This document shows positions 8,165-18,692 of a stretch of 64,000 nucleotides of DNA, piece after piece. The first letter of the stretch is position 1, and each line of letters starts with the position of its first letter. Origin of the DNA: Labia minor (Eukaryota > Arthropoda > Insecta > Dermaptera > Spongiphoridae); the NCBI GenBank assembly GCA_963082975.1, contig OY720345.1:75175034-75239033 (forward strand), read 5' to 3'. The position numbers and the translations under genes were made by a program. Below the pieces are notes generated by a model. The model ran no database searches. It saw only the letters and a program-made list of their open reading frames with translations, and had not been told where the DNA came from.

Positions 8165-11100
8165 ATGATCATAGGAGCTAGGTCTTTAGAACATCTGAAA
8201 GAAAAAAATACTCAAAATCTCGACTCCTGCCCAGTAAGTCTGGTCAACTCGGGCATAACCGACCAAAACCTCCCAATTCATAATATTTTCGACCATACTA
8301 ACCTTAATAGAATTAATGATAATACTGAAAATAATAAATTAAAACAAAAGATTTCATTTAAAAAGAAAGATATAAATAGAAACTTAAATAAAAATAATTC
8401 AAAGGAAAAAAATAATAAAAATAAATATGAAAAAATAATACTAGCAACATTAAACGTTCGTAGCCTGAAAGACGAGGAAAAATTAATCGAACTTGAAAAT
8501 GCTCTTGAGGGTGTTCAAATTGATATTTTGGGGCTGTCAGAAGTAAAGAGAATAGGTGAAAAAATATTACAAAGAAAATCTGGCTATATTTTTTATTACA
8601 TTGGTCAGATAAGAGGAAGACGGGGAGTCGGTTTCATGGTAAAAAATAGCATGAAAAAATATATTGTGGAGTTTAGGGGTTTTTCGGATAGAATAGCACT
8701 TTTGAAACTTGCCTATAAAAACAATTGTACTATAACAATCGTACAAGTATATGCACCAACAGCGGAGGCTGATGAACAAACAACCGAGGACTTCTATATT
8801 TTGCTTGCCAATGTTGTAGACGAATACCGTAATAATATTAAAAATAAATTAATTCTAATTGGAGACTTCAACAGCCAAGTAGGAAAGAGAATAGAAGAAG
8901 AAAAGATGATCATCGGACCTTATGGCTATGGAAAAAGAAATGGAAATGGAGTTAGATTGGTACACTTCTGTCAAACAAACAATTTAAAAATTGTAAATAC
9001 ATTTTATAAGAAGAGAGCAGGTAGAAAGTGGACTTGGATGGCTCCAAATGGAATTTATAAAAACGAAATTGACTACATTCTATCTCCTCATATGAATTTG
9101 ATACGTAAATTTGAAATTGATAACAAATTTGCATTTTTCACCGACCATCGTTTAATAAAGGTAGAATTATCTTCGAGTGTAATTTTAGGAAGACCAAATC
9201 CAAAATGCAATAAACAAATCATGAAAATAATAAATATTCAAAATGTAACAACAGAAATTATTTTAAAAGTAGAAAATGAACTTAAAAATATCAATTTCTT
9301 CAATATTCAACAAACACAGGATCAATACGATATTTTTGAAAAAAATATAAAAATGTTGCAAGATAAATCCGAAGAATTATATAAAAAAAATCACAAGTTA
9401 TCTGAAAATACAAAAAAACTAATAAAACAAAGAAATGAATTAAAAATAAAAAGAAACACAATAAATGGTAAAATCGAACATAATATTCTTTGTAAATTGG
9501 TTAAATATCACATAAAAAAAGATTTAAAAGATTATAATGATAACATAATAAAAAATTATATAGAACCATATAATTCTATTAAAAAAATAAAAAAAGAACT
9601 ATCCATGGGAATTACATTAATTCCAAGTCTCAATGATGAAAATAAAAATCAAAAATTTAATAGAACCCAAATAAAAATTATAGCAACCAAATTTTATAAA
9701 AAACTATACAGTAATCCTAATATATTAAGGGAACATAACAACAACTTAATCCATCCAAATGAAAATATAAATATACCTCTATTTATTGAAAGTGAAATTG
9801 AATTCGTTATTAATAATTTAAAATCAGGAAAAACCCCAGGAATAGACGGTGTAAAAAATGAAATATTGAGACTCTCAATCAAACTAATTAAAAAGCCACT
9901 TACATCTATTTTTAATAATATAATTAAAAGTCAAATTATACCAAAACAATGGAAAACTTCCAATATAATGATCTTATTTAAAAAAGGTGATCCAAAGAAT
10001 ATTAAAAATTACAGACCGATAACAATTACTTCGAATATCGGAAAAATATTTATGAAACTAATTAATAATCGATTGGAAAATATCCTTACAAATTCGCAGT
10101 CAGTAGAACAAGCCGGATTCAGAAAAAACTATTCAACATGCGACCATCTGCACACATTAAATCAAATAATTGAAAAATCAATTGAATATAAAATAGAAAT
10201 TTACCTAGCGTTCATAGACTACGAGAAAGCCTTCGACTCGGTTTATCAAGAGAGTGTCTTTCACGCTATGATATCTCAAGGTGTGGACACTGGATATACC
10301 AACCTAATCAAAAAAATATACGAGGATTCGCAGGCAAGAGTTATTATTGATGATCCTGGACCTTTCTTTACTGTAGAGAGAGGCGTTAGACAAGGGGATC
10401 CATTGTCACCATTGTTATTTAACTGTGCTCTAGAAGAAGTGTTCCGTCAACTAAAATGGGAAAAGAGGGGCCTAAGAGTGAACGGACGATATTTAAGTAA
10501 TCTAAGATTCGCTGACGATGTGGTCGTTATAGGGACCTCAAAAAAGGAAATAAAAAGTATGATTAGAGAATTAAATCAAGAAAGCAAAAAAATAGGCCTC
10601 AAAATCAACAACAAAAAAACAGTGATAATTACAAATTGCGACGAAAGAGATATTTCTTATGGAAAAAATGAACCGCCCATCATATGTAAAAAAGAAATAA
10701 TTTACCTGGGTCAAAAACTAAATTTTAATAAATCAAGAACATATGAAGAATTAACAAGAAGAATAGGAATATCTTGGGGTAAGTTTTGGGGCTTGAAATT
10801 TATCTTAAAAAACAAAGAACTAGACATATCGTCTAAAATAAAAGTTTTTAAAAAGTGTATCTTACCAACACTTACTTATGGCTCACAAACATGGACGATG
10901 ATAGAAAAAATATCGACAAAATTGGAAACCACTCAGAGAAGTATGATAAGAAGTATACTTGGTGTGAGAAGGATGGATAAGCAACGAATAACCGATATTT
11001 ACAAGAAAACAAAGGTGGAAAATATCAACATAGCTGTAAGGAAGTTGAAATGGAGATGGGCAGGACATGTGGCGAGGATGAACAACGATAGGTGGACAAA

Positions 11101-11284
11101 AATCACTACCGAATGGTGTCCATTGGATAAAACCAGAAATCGAGGAAGACCGCCAAATAGATGGTCTAAAGAGTTCATTAGAGAAGTCGGAATAGACTGG
11201 ATGAAGATTGCAAGAGATAGGCCAAAATGGAAAAGACTGGGAGAGGCCTATGCCCTAAAAGGGCCTAGTTCCATACAAAAATAA
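8165..11284 (+). CDS. LINE ORF2: APE endonuclease and reverse transcriptase
   Basis: A 1039-aa polyprotein. An apurinic-like endonuclease domain spans about residues 92-335, with TLNVRSL near 95, LIGDFNSQVG near 233 and the terminal SDH-like TDHRLI near 325. A Lys/Asn-rich linker follows. The reverse transcriptase spans about 560-840, with YRPITITS near 615, FIDYEKAFDSV near 683, GVRQGDPLSP near 740 and the catalytic FADDVV near 781. The C-terminal part has KWRWAGHVARM near 960 and RGRPPNRWSKEF, a tail common in insect LINEs. The protein nicks target DNA and primes cDNA synthesis on it. All visible catalytic motifs are intact. The start ATG is 4 nt after the ORF1 stop and in the same frame. 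Confidence 0.95.
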   Translation: MIIGARSLEHLKEKNTQNLDSCPVSLVNSGITDQNLPIHNIFDHTNLNRINDNTENNKLKQKISFKKKDINRNLNKNNSKEKNNKNKYEKIILATLNVRSLKDEEKLIELENALEGVQIDILGLSEVKRIGEKILQRKSGYIFYYIGQIRGRRGVGFMVKNSMKKYIVEFRGFSDRIALLKLAYKNNCTITIVQVYAPTAEADEQTTEDFYILLANVVDEYRNNIKNKLILIGDFNSQVGKRIEEEKMIIGPYGYGKRNGNGVRLVHFCQTNNLKIVNTFYKKRAGRKWTWMAPNGIYKNEIDYILSPHMNLIRKFEIDNKFAFFTDHRLIKVELSSSVILGRPNPKCNKQIMKIINIQNVTTEIILKVENELKNINFFNIQQTQDQYDIFEKNIKMLQDKSEELYKKNHKLSENTKKLIKQRNELKIKRNTINGKIEHNILCKLVKYHIKKDLKDYNDNIIKNYIEPYNSIKKIKKELSMGITLIPSLNDENKNQKFNRTQIKIIATKFYKKLYSNPNILREHNNNLIHPNENINIPLFIESEIEFVINNLKSGKTPGIDGVKNEILRLSIKLIKKPLTSIFNNIIKSQIIPKQWKTSNIMILFKKGDPKNIKNYRPITITSNIGKIFMKLINNRLENILTNSQSVEQAGFRKNYSTCDHLHTLNQIIEKSIEYKIEIYLAFIDYEKAFDSVYQESVFHAMISQGVDTGYTNLIKKIYEDSQARVIIDDPGPFFTVERGVRQGDPLSPLLFNCALEEVFRQLKWEKRGLRVNGRYLSNLRFADDVVVIGTSKKEIKSMIRELNQESKKIGLKINNKKTVIITNCDERDISYGKNEPPIICKKEIIYLGQKLNFNKSRTYEELTRRIGISWGKFWGLKFILKNKELDISSKIKVFKKCILPTLTYGSQTWTMIEKISTKLETTQRSMIRSILGVRRMDKQRITDIYKKTKVENINIAVRKLKWRWAGHVARMNNDRWTKITTEWCPLDKTRNRGRPPNRWSKEFIREVGIDWMKIARDRPKWKRLGEAYALKGPSSIQK

Positions 11285-11289
11285 AAAAA

Positions 11290-11327
<38 letters not shown>

Positions 11328-11444
11328 TATATAAATTTGTAAATATTATTATTGTATTTATATTACTATTTAATATGATTTTGTACATGTAAGAACTAAT
11401 AAAGGCTATTATTATTATTATTATTATTATTATGTACTATATAT

Positions 11445-12017
11445 ATTTAATTTTACACAAATTTTAATAATGAATTTAGAAAATGGTGAAAGAAAATTTA
11501 ATTTTCTATATCTCTTTTGCAATTGTATTATGCATTAAATATATTTATCATTTATCTTTTTATTGATATTTCTTTTGATATCATAATTTATTATTTTCTG
11601 TTTGAATAGGAAAGGAATGAAAACCCGTTAAGATAACACCACGGAAAGGAAATGAGAGGTGAATGATAAATTAACGAAGGAAATTATCTGACCATTTAAT
11701 TAATTTAAAATATTTTTGTTTAATGATTAATTATAGCCACATTTTACTAGAAATACAATCTTTTTTTTATCTTATATATCGTATATAGTGTATATATAAA
11801 TATTAATATAGTATGACATGGAATTAATGAAATTTTGAAAGGATTGGTGGAGGGTGCGGATTAAGATAATGAAAACTCTCAAAATATTAAAATATGTTTT
11901 ATTATTATTATTATTATGTAAATTTATTACAATTAATAGGAAGTTTTTTAAATGTAAAATCGCTTCCTAAAAATTTCCTATTTGAAATTTAGGTATATAA
12001 TAAAGATTTCATTTTAA
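11445..12017. other. AT-rich spacer
   Basis: No gene. Contains a block near 11610-11690 of less extreme composition and the second copy of AAATTATCTGACCATTTAAT (about 11681). Confidence 0.4.
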
Positions 12018-12658
12018 ATTCAAATAAGTTGACCTGTGGCCAGGTCCGAACCGACCGACGGTTTGAAATAAATTAATTTCCAGCTACAGAAACAATTTCA
12101 AATAATTTTCATATATCTATTAATGTAATAAAAAACAGATATGGATACATAAATAATAAATATAAACATTTTTAATTTTATTTTATTTATAATATATATG
12201 CAAGACCAGGCTGTGACGTCATGAATGACTGGATGACGTCATATAATTTTAAATCAAGAAAAAACTAATAAATATGATTTTCCCGAGGATAAAACCAATA
12301 CAAAGTGCATGATTCGTGGTGATATATAAAAAAATCTCCTTTGGTGTGAAAATAACTCTTTCCTTCCTATCGTCGATCGCTAATACTACCACTTCCGGTT
12401 TCCGGAATTGCACCAAAAGTTGATCAATTCATCCCACTGATGCATTAAGTAAATATACCAAATTTCATCAAAATCCGATGAGCCGTTCAGGCTGTACACA
12501 TCTATACGGACGGACGGACAGACGGACGGACAGACATCATGCTAAAAATACTTTTTTCTGTTTAGAAAATGCATGATTCGTGGAGATATGTAAAAATCTC
12601 CACATGTGAAATTTGGTGTGAAAACAATACCTCCCTTACTATCGTCGGTCGGTAAAAA
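12018..12658 (+). repeat. Repeat family A, near-complete copy
   Basis: Hairpin GACCTG-TGGC-CAGGTC at 12031-12046, then ACCGACCGAC at 12050-12059. This is exactly complementary to GTCGGTCGGT at 12644-12653, followed by AAAAATA. It is very similar along its length to the 1521-2180 copy, including ACAGATATGGATA, GACGTCA (twice), CCACTTCCGG and a GGAC/AGAC tract (12508-12535). The similarity of the two copies suggests recent mobility. Confidence 0.82.
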
Positions 12659-13921
12659 TATATGCAATATATTATGAATCTATATTTTAATAATTTTTTT
12701 TGGGATAGAGTTAGGTATAATTAATATGAAAATTTAATTAAAGTATATCATTTGTTACAATTAAGTATCTTCTTAAATATATTCGTATATTTTTTTTTAA
12801 TGAATTTTTTCAATGTAACTTTTTTAATTAATGGTGTGCGTTCGCCAGAATCGACAATGCTATTTCTATCGTTAAATAGAAGAAAGAAACCTTTTTTTTA
12901 AGGGAGCGTGGGGGAGGGGGGGGGGATGGAAGGAAGGAAAGAAAGTCTTGCCAAGTTCATTCCCCACCTTTCCTGTCCCGATTTGGATTGTCCGCAGTTG
13001 GGCGTTCAATTATTTATTTCGAATTCAGAGATTTTTTATATATATATATATTAAAATTAAATTATATTTATTTACTCTATTTGTAATCAAAAATAATAAA
13101 TAGTATAATAATATATAGGTATATTATTTTTCATTGAAGTTAATTTAACAAAAAAAAAAAAATGAAAATGACATCTGTTTCTGACAAGTATTTCTATATA
13201 ATAGAATCAATTGGTATGACATAAGTACTTCAATAAATTGAATCTACAATATTTTTATAAATATAATTTAATGATATCAATAATTTATAAAAATATTATA
13301 AAAACAACGTTTGCACACCTTTGAAATTATATAGGTATTTAATTAGAAATATAAATTGAATTTATATAATAAATGGAAAAAATAGTTAAATTTAAAATTC
13401 ATAGTAGTATTAAATAAAGTAATAAGGCGAATGAAGTTGGTGTGAAACGTAAACTACGATAAATTTTCATTACTTGTAGCTTTTTCTTGAATGCAATTTT
13501 AATTTTATTCCAAAGGTAATTTATTATTGCCTCCCCTGTCATTTAATTTTTTTTTTTTTTTTTTTTTGATAAAGGATCGAACAAATTAATCTTGTTTACG
13601 CTTGTTGATGGTTTGAATTTATGATTATTTGAGTTCACAATAAATAGAAGAAATGTGGAGGAAAAAAAAAATTATGAGATTTATCTTTTATTACAAATGA
13701 AAGGATAGGTTGCTATTCTTTTTATTGTCCATCAAAATTTGTTACGTAGAATATAAATTGAGAAATCTATTAATATACAGAGTGTGTCACGTAATTTATA
13801 CATCAAAAATTTTATAAAAACAACTTAGTAGAATATTTTCAACTTTCGATTTTTTTTATTCCAATTTAGACTGATCATACAAACATTTTTGTTTTTGTAA
13901 GGTGTAAGGTGAATGCGTTTT
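12659..13921. other. AT-rich spacer with a G-rich/GC-rich island
   Basis: An island at about 12835-13020 stands out: GTGTGCGTTCGCCAGAATCG, a G-run (GGGGGAGGGGGGGGG), GGAAGGAAGG, and TGTCCGCAGTTGGGCGTTC. I see no open frame or splice structure in it. It could be a regulatory element of the downstream GTPase gene or an old repeat. Poly-T runs lie near 13550. Otherwise AT-rich. Confidence 0.4.
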
Positions 13922-14700
13922 TTACCGACGATAGGAAGGGAGGTATTGTTTTCACACCAAATTTCACATGTGGAGATTTTTACTTATCTCCACGAATCAT
14001 GCATTTTCTTAAAAGAAAAAAGTATTTTTTAGCATGATGTCTGTTTGTCTGTCCATTGTGTGTCTGTATAGACATGTACAGTTTGAACGTCTCAACAGAT
14101 TTTGATAAAATTTGGAATATTTACTTAATGCATCAATAGCATGAAGTTATCAACTTTAAGTGTATTTCCAAAAACTGGAAGTGGTAGTATTACCGATCGA
14201 CGATAGGAAGGGAAGGGTTATTTTCACACCAAATTTCACATGTGGAGATTTTTTACATATTTCCACGAATCATGCAATTTGTTCACAGAAAAAAGTATTT
14301 TTAGCATGATATCTGTCTGTCCGTCCGTCCGTCCATTGTGTGTCCTTATAGAAGTGTATAGCTTGAAAGGCTCAAAAGATTTTGATAAAATTTGGTATAT
14401 TTAGTTAATGCATCAGTAGCATGAATTTATCAACTTTAAGTGTATTTCCAAAAACCGGAAGTGGTAATTTACAAAGTATTAATTTTATATTCATTGAGGG
14501 AAAATATTTCACTTAAAATATAGTAGAAATTAATAATTGAATAATTAAACTAAAAGAGTAAAAACCAAGATAATAAAATTTAGTCATTTTAATTTAAATG
14601 TTAAAAATATTTTTTTTTACACTTTATATATATATAATGTTGTTTGGAAATTAATTTATTTCAAATCGTCGGTCGGTTCTGTGCTTGGCCACTAAACTCT
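13922..14700 (-). repeat. Repeat family A copy with two internal modules
   Basis: Minus-strand copy. Its 5' end (plus 14700 down) reads GTGGCCAAGCACAGAACCGACCGACG and its 3' end at 13926 reads ATCGTCGGTAAAAAA. Two tandem core modules are present (CACTTCC or CCAGTTTTTGG versions, GGAC tracts near 14310-14340 and 14040-14070), as in the copy at 214-988. Only about nine terminal bases still match their 3' complement. Confidence 0.75.
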
Positions 14701-14940
14701 AAACTGGCTGCAAAGACTACCACCACCGCTACATAGTACATTATTTTGTTGAAAACATGTAATTGCTTTCTATTTATCAGTACAATCAAACAAACCTACA
14801 TTTTCTATTTCTTTTCTTAATTATTTATTAATTTAAACCATAAATTATTTATATATTATATTGTATATGATATAATGCATTACATAAAACACACCTTATG
14901 GTTAATTTTATTATACTATATATCCATATTTACATAATTC

Positions 14941-15012
14941 TGTGGCTGAAACTTCTCGGCCGCAGCAACCACATTCCTCCAAGTATCCCTATCCTGAGCT
15001 ACACCTACCTAA
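14941..15012 (-). pseudogene. LINE ORF2 C-terminal fragment
   Basis: The minus strand reads VGVAQDRDTWRNVVAAAEKF, the typical extreme C-terminus of insect LINE polyproteins (AQDR..WR...). It is a 5'-truncated remnant with no upstream domains. A related fragment lies 200 bp away. Confidence 0.7.
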
Positions 15013-15204
15013 ATCCTATTTTCTCTAATTTTATTATACTATAAATTTACAAATGGTATACGATCGTATAATGAAATGTAAGGAAATCTGGAGAAAGAGA
15101 TTATTATTATTTAAAAGTGTCGTGTTGTTTGTTCTCTTCACAATTCACTTTTACGAATGTCAAGAGTTTAACTCCTTCTTAGAAGAAACTCTTTTTTCTC
15201 TCTG

Positions 15205-15302
15205 TGGTGCTATGGAACTTGACTGCAGCAACCAAATTCATCCAAACTTCCATATCCTATTGTCTGCGTACCGCTATCCAATTGGTCTCCCCTCAAGCAA
15301 GT
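15205..15302 (-). pseudogene. Second decayed LINE C-terminal fragment
   Basis: The minus strand reads NWIAVRRQ-stop-DMEVWMNLVAAVKFH, aligning with the fragment at 14941-15012 and with LINE C-termini, but carrying a stop. The plus-strand frames over this region (15053-15328, 15204-15401) are shadows and not genes. Confidence 0.6.
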
Positions 15303-15686
15303 TTCTCCCTAGTCTTCATCCATTCTAGACACGTACATATTTTAATAATTAATATTTTTAAATTCATTGTCAAGCATACATTGAACTATATTTACAAGTA
15401 GGCATAGAATTAATCATGTTCTGCCCCGTTCAACCTCAACCTTCCCTTACCTCATTTATTACATTCAAGGCAAATTGGAATATATATTCCTCTCTATTAT
15501 AATTAAACATTAAAAAACTTTTTCTCCGCTCTATTGAGTCTTGCTCAAAAGTTGAATAATTAATTTAAATTAAAATATAAATGTTGTCAAATTAAATTAT
15601 ATAAAAAAATTAATATTACATTTTAAAAGAAGCCATGGTTGAGCTTTAGTATATGGAATCACAAATATTCAGTTGTTGAAGGGAGG

Positions 15687-15687
<1 letters not shown>

Positions 15688-15723
<36 letters not shown>
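15688..15723. repeat. (TG)n microsatellite
   Basis: About 17 uninterrupted GT/TG units; otherwise ordinary flank. Confidence 0.95.
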
Positions 15724-15725
<2 letters not shown>

Positions 15726-16139
15726 GAAGAAAAATAATTATTATAATTATATATATAATTCTAGTTCTAACGTCTCTCCACCTGTCAAAAAAAATGTAAT
15801 TTTACTTCTGGATCAGATATTAAAGCTTTCCATCTAATAGTAAGTGATATTAAAATAAAACATAATAATACATTTTTTGAAATAAATTCACAACTTTAAA
15901 GACATACAAATTATTAAAATATAAAATGAAATCCAAATAAATCATATTAATAAATAATTTAAAAAAATATATTAAAACATTATTTAGAAGTGGAATAATA
16001 TCCTATTGTATATGTTTTAATATTTTTATTATTATTATTATTATTTTAATAAATTCATATTTGAATAAATCCCCATTTTATCCAGCTTTCCAGTCAGAAT
16101 TATTGTGGTTTATTATTATTTATTCTTAAATCTAAATGA

Positions 16140-16184
16140 GCTTGGCGAGGTTCGATCCCTAGACGGCAGTCCAAGACTATAACC
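16140..16184 (+). repeat. tRNA-like B-box fragment (possible SINE remnant)
   Basis: GCGAGGTTCGATCCCTAGAC resembles a tRNA T-arm (B box GGTTCGATCCC). No matching A box or acceptor stem lies upstream, so this is not a tRNA gene; it may be the end of a tRNA-derived SINE. Confidence 0.35.
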
Positions 16185-18692
16185 GAATATTAATTTAATT
16201 TATATATAAATAATTTTGAGACATTTCTTCATTTAATTTATACTCATTGAAGCATAGAGCAGATAAAAACCCCGCGTTATATTTGTATATAGATTTCAAA
16301 TTGGTAAAAATAAAAATCAATTTTTTTTTTAACTAGTCATTTCATTCAAATCTTTTGTTCAAATTATAGTATAAGTTTAGCCCTTCTTATTTCAATATTA
16401 ATTAATATTTATTTTTCTTTAAAACCTAACATTTTTTGTATCAATTAGTGATTGATTAATAAAATGATTTCATTGTTTAATTAGAATTGAATTAGAATCT
16501 AATAGGAGATTTCAGACTGATAAAAAGACCTCTGAAAAATAAACAATCACAGACACTCGACTTTATTTTTCTGCTGTTGAATTCCTCTCAATGGCCTCGT
16601 AAATTGATTCGCAAATCTTAATATAAATTTCTCGATTGCTTTATTTACAAGTAGAACTTAAATGTAACTGTATGAATATTGGCCAAGGTTACTTTCCTAG
16701 ATAGAAACCAGCCATCTGAAGTGACTTAGGAAGAGTATGCTTATCAAAAAAAGAAATTATCCTCCCGTTATTTCTATTTTAATTATATTCATTGAATTTT
16801 CCAGTGTTTTTATTATTTTATATTTTGAGTTTAATTTTTGGTAATATAAATAGTTAATTATTTAATTATTATTCGAAGAATGAATGAATTGTCAACTAAA
16901 AATACCAACAACAAAATTTTGTATAATGTTGTTTTGAAATAAGAGCAAGTTTTATTTTATTTTTTATTTTTTATTTATATAAAAATTTCTAATATTTTTA
17001 CATTCTTTATATATAATCATTTAAAATAGGGTTTCCCAAACCTTTGCTTCCTTAATATATCTCAGAGCATACTTTATGTTACTAATTCCGAAGTCAGATA
17101 CGCATTGATCTCATGTTTTTATGATAATTTTAATTTAAATACAAATAAAACTAATAATTTAATTCGAATATTTTTATTTTCATATATTTTTTTTTTCAAT
17201 TTTTATTTATTTTATTAAAGTTACTATTTGATTAATAGTAATAATTTATAAGGTTTGGTATAATAAAATAGTTGGTATAAATAATAATATAATAGAAAAA
17301 ATAAAATCTATCTATTTTAGATAGAAATTAAAAATGAAATAAAATGTGTCAAGATTCAACATTCCAATTCATTCCTTTTCAATCGAAGTCAAAATGCTTC
17401 TTCATCTTGGTTTAAAGAATTCTGTTTTAACTAAAATTTCTACAGTTGTGTAACTTTCATTTTAAAAATCAAATCACTACTACATAATTAATTATATTAA
17501 TTTAATATTAATTTAATTATAAAAAAAGATTTTATTTAGTATAGAAGAATTTTCACGACGCCTCATTACACACAATTTGGGAAAAGTATATTTATTGAAA
17601 AAATATTTGCAATTTTCGATTAGTGTTTTATTGAAAATTTTAAAATAATTTTTAAATTTAAATTAATAATATATATATATATATGTTATATTATATAATT
17701 TAAAAATATATTATAAATATTTTTTTTTTTGGTTAATACCGTAAAGAATCCGCTGATCATTTATAATGTATTTAATATCTTTTTTAATTCATTAAATTCA
17801 AACTATTACTTAATAGAAGAAAATGATTGTTTTACATTATATTTCATAATTTATTTTAATATCTTAATTAATTATTGTAGTATAAATTATTTAGAAAAAA
17901 GTAAAAGTTAAAATCAATTTAAACTTAATATTTAACTACATATAATTAATAAATTAATAATATAATCTCAAAAATCGCATTTTTGTTTAGAATTTTTATT
18001 TTAAAAAAATGACAATTTTAGAAAATCTATATTTTTTATATTTATAAAAAAATATTTCCGAAAGGAGACAAATGTATTATAATATAAGTTACCAGAGAGA
18101 TGGCATGAATGTAATCATTACGTTATTTTAATTAATATTTTGTATAAAACAAAATTAAAACTATTATTTTTCAAAGTGTTTTATAATTGGGCTATTATTT
18201 CATTTTAAATATGATCCATTAATTGATTTATTTATATTTATTTGGTTAAAAAGCATATTATCATATCCTCATATTCATGTTTGAAACAGAGTATAAATGT
18301 AGTTTTAGGGTTCAATTTCATTGATTTTGCATCACAAATCAGAATGTGCGTTATAGAGTTTGTCATGGATGAGGATTTTAAATAGGAAGATAATGGGATA
18401 GCATATTATATCAAGGGTCAGTATGTATTCGATAGGAGCATTGGCAAATAGAGCTATAACGCGATAGATTCAACCAATATCATTAAGTTTTATCTAGTTA
18501 TACCTCCCAGTTTAGGATACATAGCATAGATATGTTTAATTTATATTGCAAAGTAAAACAATTTTTTTTATATACCTAAATTTCCGAATGTAATTGAGTT
18601 AAAAATATATTTGAAAAAAAATCAAATTAAATAAACATTAAAAATATTAGAAATTAAACTATGATATATTCATGATATGTTTGTAATTGCAG

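Larger units (their letters stand above)
7247..11428 (+). mobile_element. Full-length non-LTR retrotransposon (APE-type LINE)
   Basis: A complete-looking insertion of about 4.18 kb. It has a short 5' UTR starting GGAGTCGAGTGCGAGAG, ORF1, ORF2, an A-rich tract at about 11282-11325, a 3' UTR with AATAAA, and an (ATT)n tail at about 11408-11430. A 14-16-bp duplicated target flanks it (7231-7246 and 11429-11444). An APE endonuclease plus reverse transcriptase and a short-tandem-repeat tail suggest an RTE-like or related clade, but an L1-like ORF1 is also present, so I leave the clade open. Both frames are uninterrupted, which points to a recent insertion and possible activity. Confidence 0.92.
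15303..18692. other. Long AT-rich stretch upstream of the GTPase exons
   Basis: No exon recognised. Two blocks, about 16510-16770 and 18270-18510, are less AT-rich and could be regulatory DNA, but I see no specific motif set. A (TA)n run lies near 17670. The plus-strand frame at 17729-17911 is AT-noise. I looked for a P-loop exon (GxxxxGK[ST]) belonging to the GTPase and did not find one. Confidence 0.4.

Noticed and set aside
8567-11068. Several 60-70-aa minus-strand frames
   Set aside because: Antisense shadows of LINE ORF2.
12018-12060. B-box-like GGTCCGAACC in the family-A 5' end as a pol III promoter
   Set aside because: The would-be A box overlaps it and the spacing is impossible; the hairpin explanation fits better.
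15053-15401. Two overlapping plus-strand frames of 91 and 65 aa
   Set aside because: They overlap a decayed LINE C-terminus readable on the minus strand; no independent support.
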